Assembly: GCF_016728505.1 (NCBI RefSeq)
Contig: NZ_CP068159.1
Location: 186,001-250,000, forward strand
DNA: 64,000 bases
Origin: Corynebacterium riegelii
GTDB taxonomy: Bacteria > Actinomycetota > Actinomycetes > Mycobacteriales > Mycobacteriaceae
Reading direction: 5' to 3'
Shown: positions 63,901 to 64,000 of the stretch, piece by piece
How the letters are laid out: each line of letters begins with the position of its first letter
How positions within the stretch are numbered: the first letter of the stretch is position 1
Position numbers and translations under genes: made by a program
The notes under the pieces: generated by a model
The model's input: the letters and a program-made list of their open reading frames with translations, nothing else
What the model was told of the DNA's origin: nothing
The model's database searches: none

Positions 63901-64000
63901 GCAGGAAGCTTGCGAAGAAATCGCTGGTGGCGGTGTTGTCCTCGGCACCTAGGAAGTCGAAGGCGGAGTCCAACTGGTGGGGGTCGCCGCCGGAAAGGAT
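60930..64000 (+). CDS. Pls/PosA-type NRPS-like membrane enzyme (3' end outside window)
   Basis: 1023 residues are visible from ATG 60930 and the frame is open to the window end. An adenylation domain (about 20-490) has F-T-S-G-S-T-G-T-P-K-G, Y-R-T-G-D and K-V-D-K-N. A carrier domain follows with the phosphopantetheine Ser in L-G-G-T-S-L (near 520). Membrane helices begin near 590, then hexapeptide-repeat acyltransferase-like segments (about 680-775 and again after 900) alternate with further helices (about 810-880). This order matches the Pls/PosA family, which makes poly-lysine-like or other peptide polymers. The substrate cannot be read here. Two exact dispersed-motif copies lie in it. Confidence 0.85.
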   Translation, partial: MSSEHLLRAHLAPEPRTLVDIVRATAAAYPEAAAIDDGEVLTYAELLEEVEAKAAELHALGIGRGSRVGIRMTSGSKDLYVAILATLFAGAAYVPVDADDPEERAELVFGEAKVDVVFGDGGITGGFRDGAGGGVGGGVDKQEPLLDSDAWIIFTSGSTGTPKGVAVTHRSAAAFVDAEARLFCQDEPLGPEDRVLAGLSVAFDASCEEMWLAWRNGACLVPAPRSLVRSGQDLGPWLIRRDITVVSTVPTLAGLWPAEALDHVRLLIVGGEACSQELADRLSQGREMWNTYGPTEATVVASAARLQPGKPVTIGWALDGWDLAVADDGELIIGGVGLARYLDPAKDAEKYASWESGDVHWPRAYRTGDHVRVTDEGLAFIGRADDQVKIGGRRIELGEVEAHVAALDGVYNSAVAVQTLGSGDKVLVGYVSPEDGVSLDVAAMRATLAEVMPAALVPRMHVMDELPIRTSGKVDKNALPWPLPATISAEGLTPTEQWIAGLWVEVLGVDVPGADADFFALGGTSLAAAALVTRLRERVPTFAVRDLYDHPRLGALALLIDDHAPLTHATRERTVPPVGAGVRLRQAALLLPVVTLRAATPLVWFLLAFSLLSPVAAFPVMLVAWLLFCTPVGRVPIGAWGARLIRGRVAPGVYPRGGSVHLRMWAAEKWLAASGALNISGTPFVKPMARMMGNKIGRDVDFQTIPPVSGLLTVESGASVEPGVDLSGSWLDGASFHVGSVFVGADARIGARSTLMGGTEVRAGAHVEAGSTVTGVKPVKKDARWAGSPARKVGKSGKTAAVFPDQRPPRRGYWVVLYALTAMVIAGLPFVAAAAGVWVGVFLLFAGVNFPLAPLVGGLVYFFVGLALTWLSVRLAQLAVRPGTHPVRSVSGWGLWTVVRLLDDARYRYFPLYASLLTPLWFRSLGATIGKGAEISTAVMVPKLSDVRDSSFLADDTLLGAYELSGGWVHCAPASVGRRSFLGNSGIVAPGRKLAKKSLVAVLSSAPRKSKAESNWWGSPPER
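61343..61353 (+). repeat. Dispersed motif, exact copy in the adenylation domain
   Basis: GGGGGCGTCGATAAGCAAGA then GCCCC, encoding G-G-G-V-D-K-Q-E-P. The stretch is part of a glycine-rich insertion before the nucleotide-binding motif. The upstream coding strand carries several runs of four or five G. GGGGC and GCCCC can pair. Confidence 0.88.
62603..62613 (-). repeat. Dispersed motif, exact copy after the carrier domain
   Basis: On the minus strand TGGTCGTCGATAAGCAAAGC. The coding strand reads it as A-L-L-I-D-D in the linker between the carrier domain and the first membrane helices. The minus-strand left flank is G-rich. Confidence 0.8.

Overview
The window is a contiguous piece of a high-GC Gram-positive chromosome that I assign to Corynebacterium, species not determined. 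The reasons are a ThrE-type threonine exporter, a PhoP/PhoR-type two-component pair very close to the mycobacterial/corynebacterial PhoP family, CarD, a RadA-DisA pair, ClpC with an acidic tail, the fol cluster next to ftsH-hpt-tilS-dacB-ppa, and many short corynebacterial lipoproteins and surface proteins. No rRNA, CRISPR array, transposase or integrase was seen. One tRNA (Thr, TGT) is present. The first gene lacks its 5' end and the last lacks its 3' end.

Layout. 1-4.1 kb: the tail of a collagen-like surface protein, a terminator-like palindrome, then a Zur-type box and a zinc/manganese ABC transporter (binding lipoprotein, ATPase, permease). 4.1-11.5 kb: a DUF2334 protein, oligopeptidase B, purC, a lipoprotein, purB, purD and a HIT protein. 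11.5-16.3 kb: histidine kinase and response regulator, tRNA-Thr, thrE, a lysine-rich histone-H1-like protein and a lipoprotein. 16.3-28.9 kb: LacI regulator, esterase, rlmB, cysS, ispF, an HNH/13E12-type gene, ispD, carD, a lipoprotein, radA, disA, a membrane protein, carbonic anhydrase, mutY and a DUF4236 protein. 28.9-42.2 kb: secreted lipase, clpC, a metQ lipoprotein with a 2-oxoglutarate oxygenase, ptsI, two exported proteins, lysS and a pseudokinase-like membrane protein. 42.2-54.8 kb: a minus-strand gene train (PanC-like, DUF2520-like, DUF6779-like, DUF3180-like, folK, folB, folP, folE, ftsH, hpt, tilS, dacB) headed by an AbiE toxin-antitoxin pair, then ppa. 54.8-57.9 kb: a 3-kb module (DUF559-type endonuclease gene and MFS exporter) bounded by two 80-bp near-identical palindromic repeats. 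57.9-64 kb: a three-repeat surface protein, a class F-like sortase, rhodanese, MarR regulator and a large Pls/PosA-type NRPS-like membrane enzyme.

The most unusual signal is not a gene. The 11-mer CGTCGATAAGC occurs 14 times exactly (both strands, counted by eye) where about 0.03 would be expected by chance. More than ten one-mismatch copies accompany it. The best copies extend to GGGCGTCGATAAGCAAAAGG with a complementary C-rich right flank and a G-rich tract on the left. Nearly all copies lie inside genes and are read in four different frames (GVDKQ, SISK, LIDA, LSTL), so codon preference or protein conservation does not explain them. I interpret this as a dispersed DNA signal comparable in density to uptake, Chi-like or chromosome-architecture sequences; the function is unknown. 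Other structure includes a second palindromic repeat family (TGTCGTCTAGC arms) and a shared exported four-cysteine domain attached to two unrelated cytoplasmic modules.
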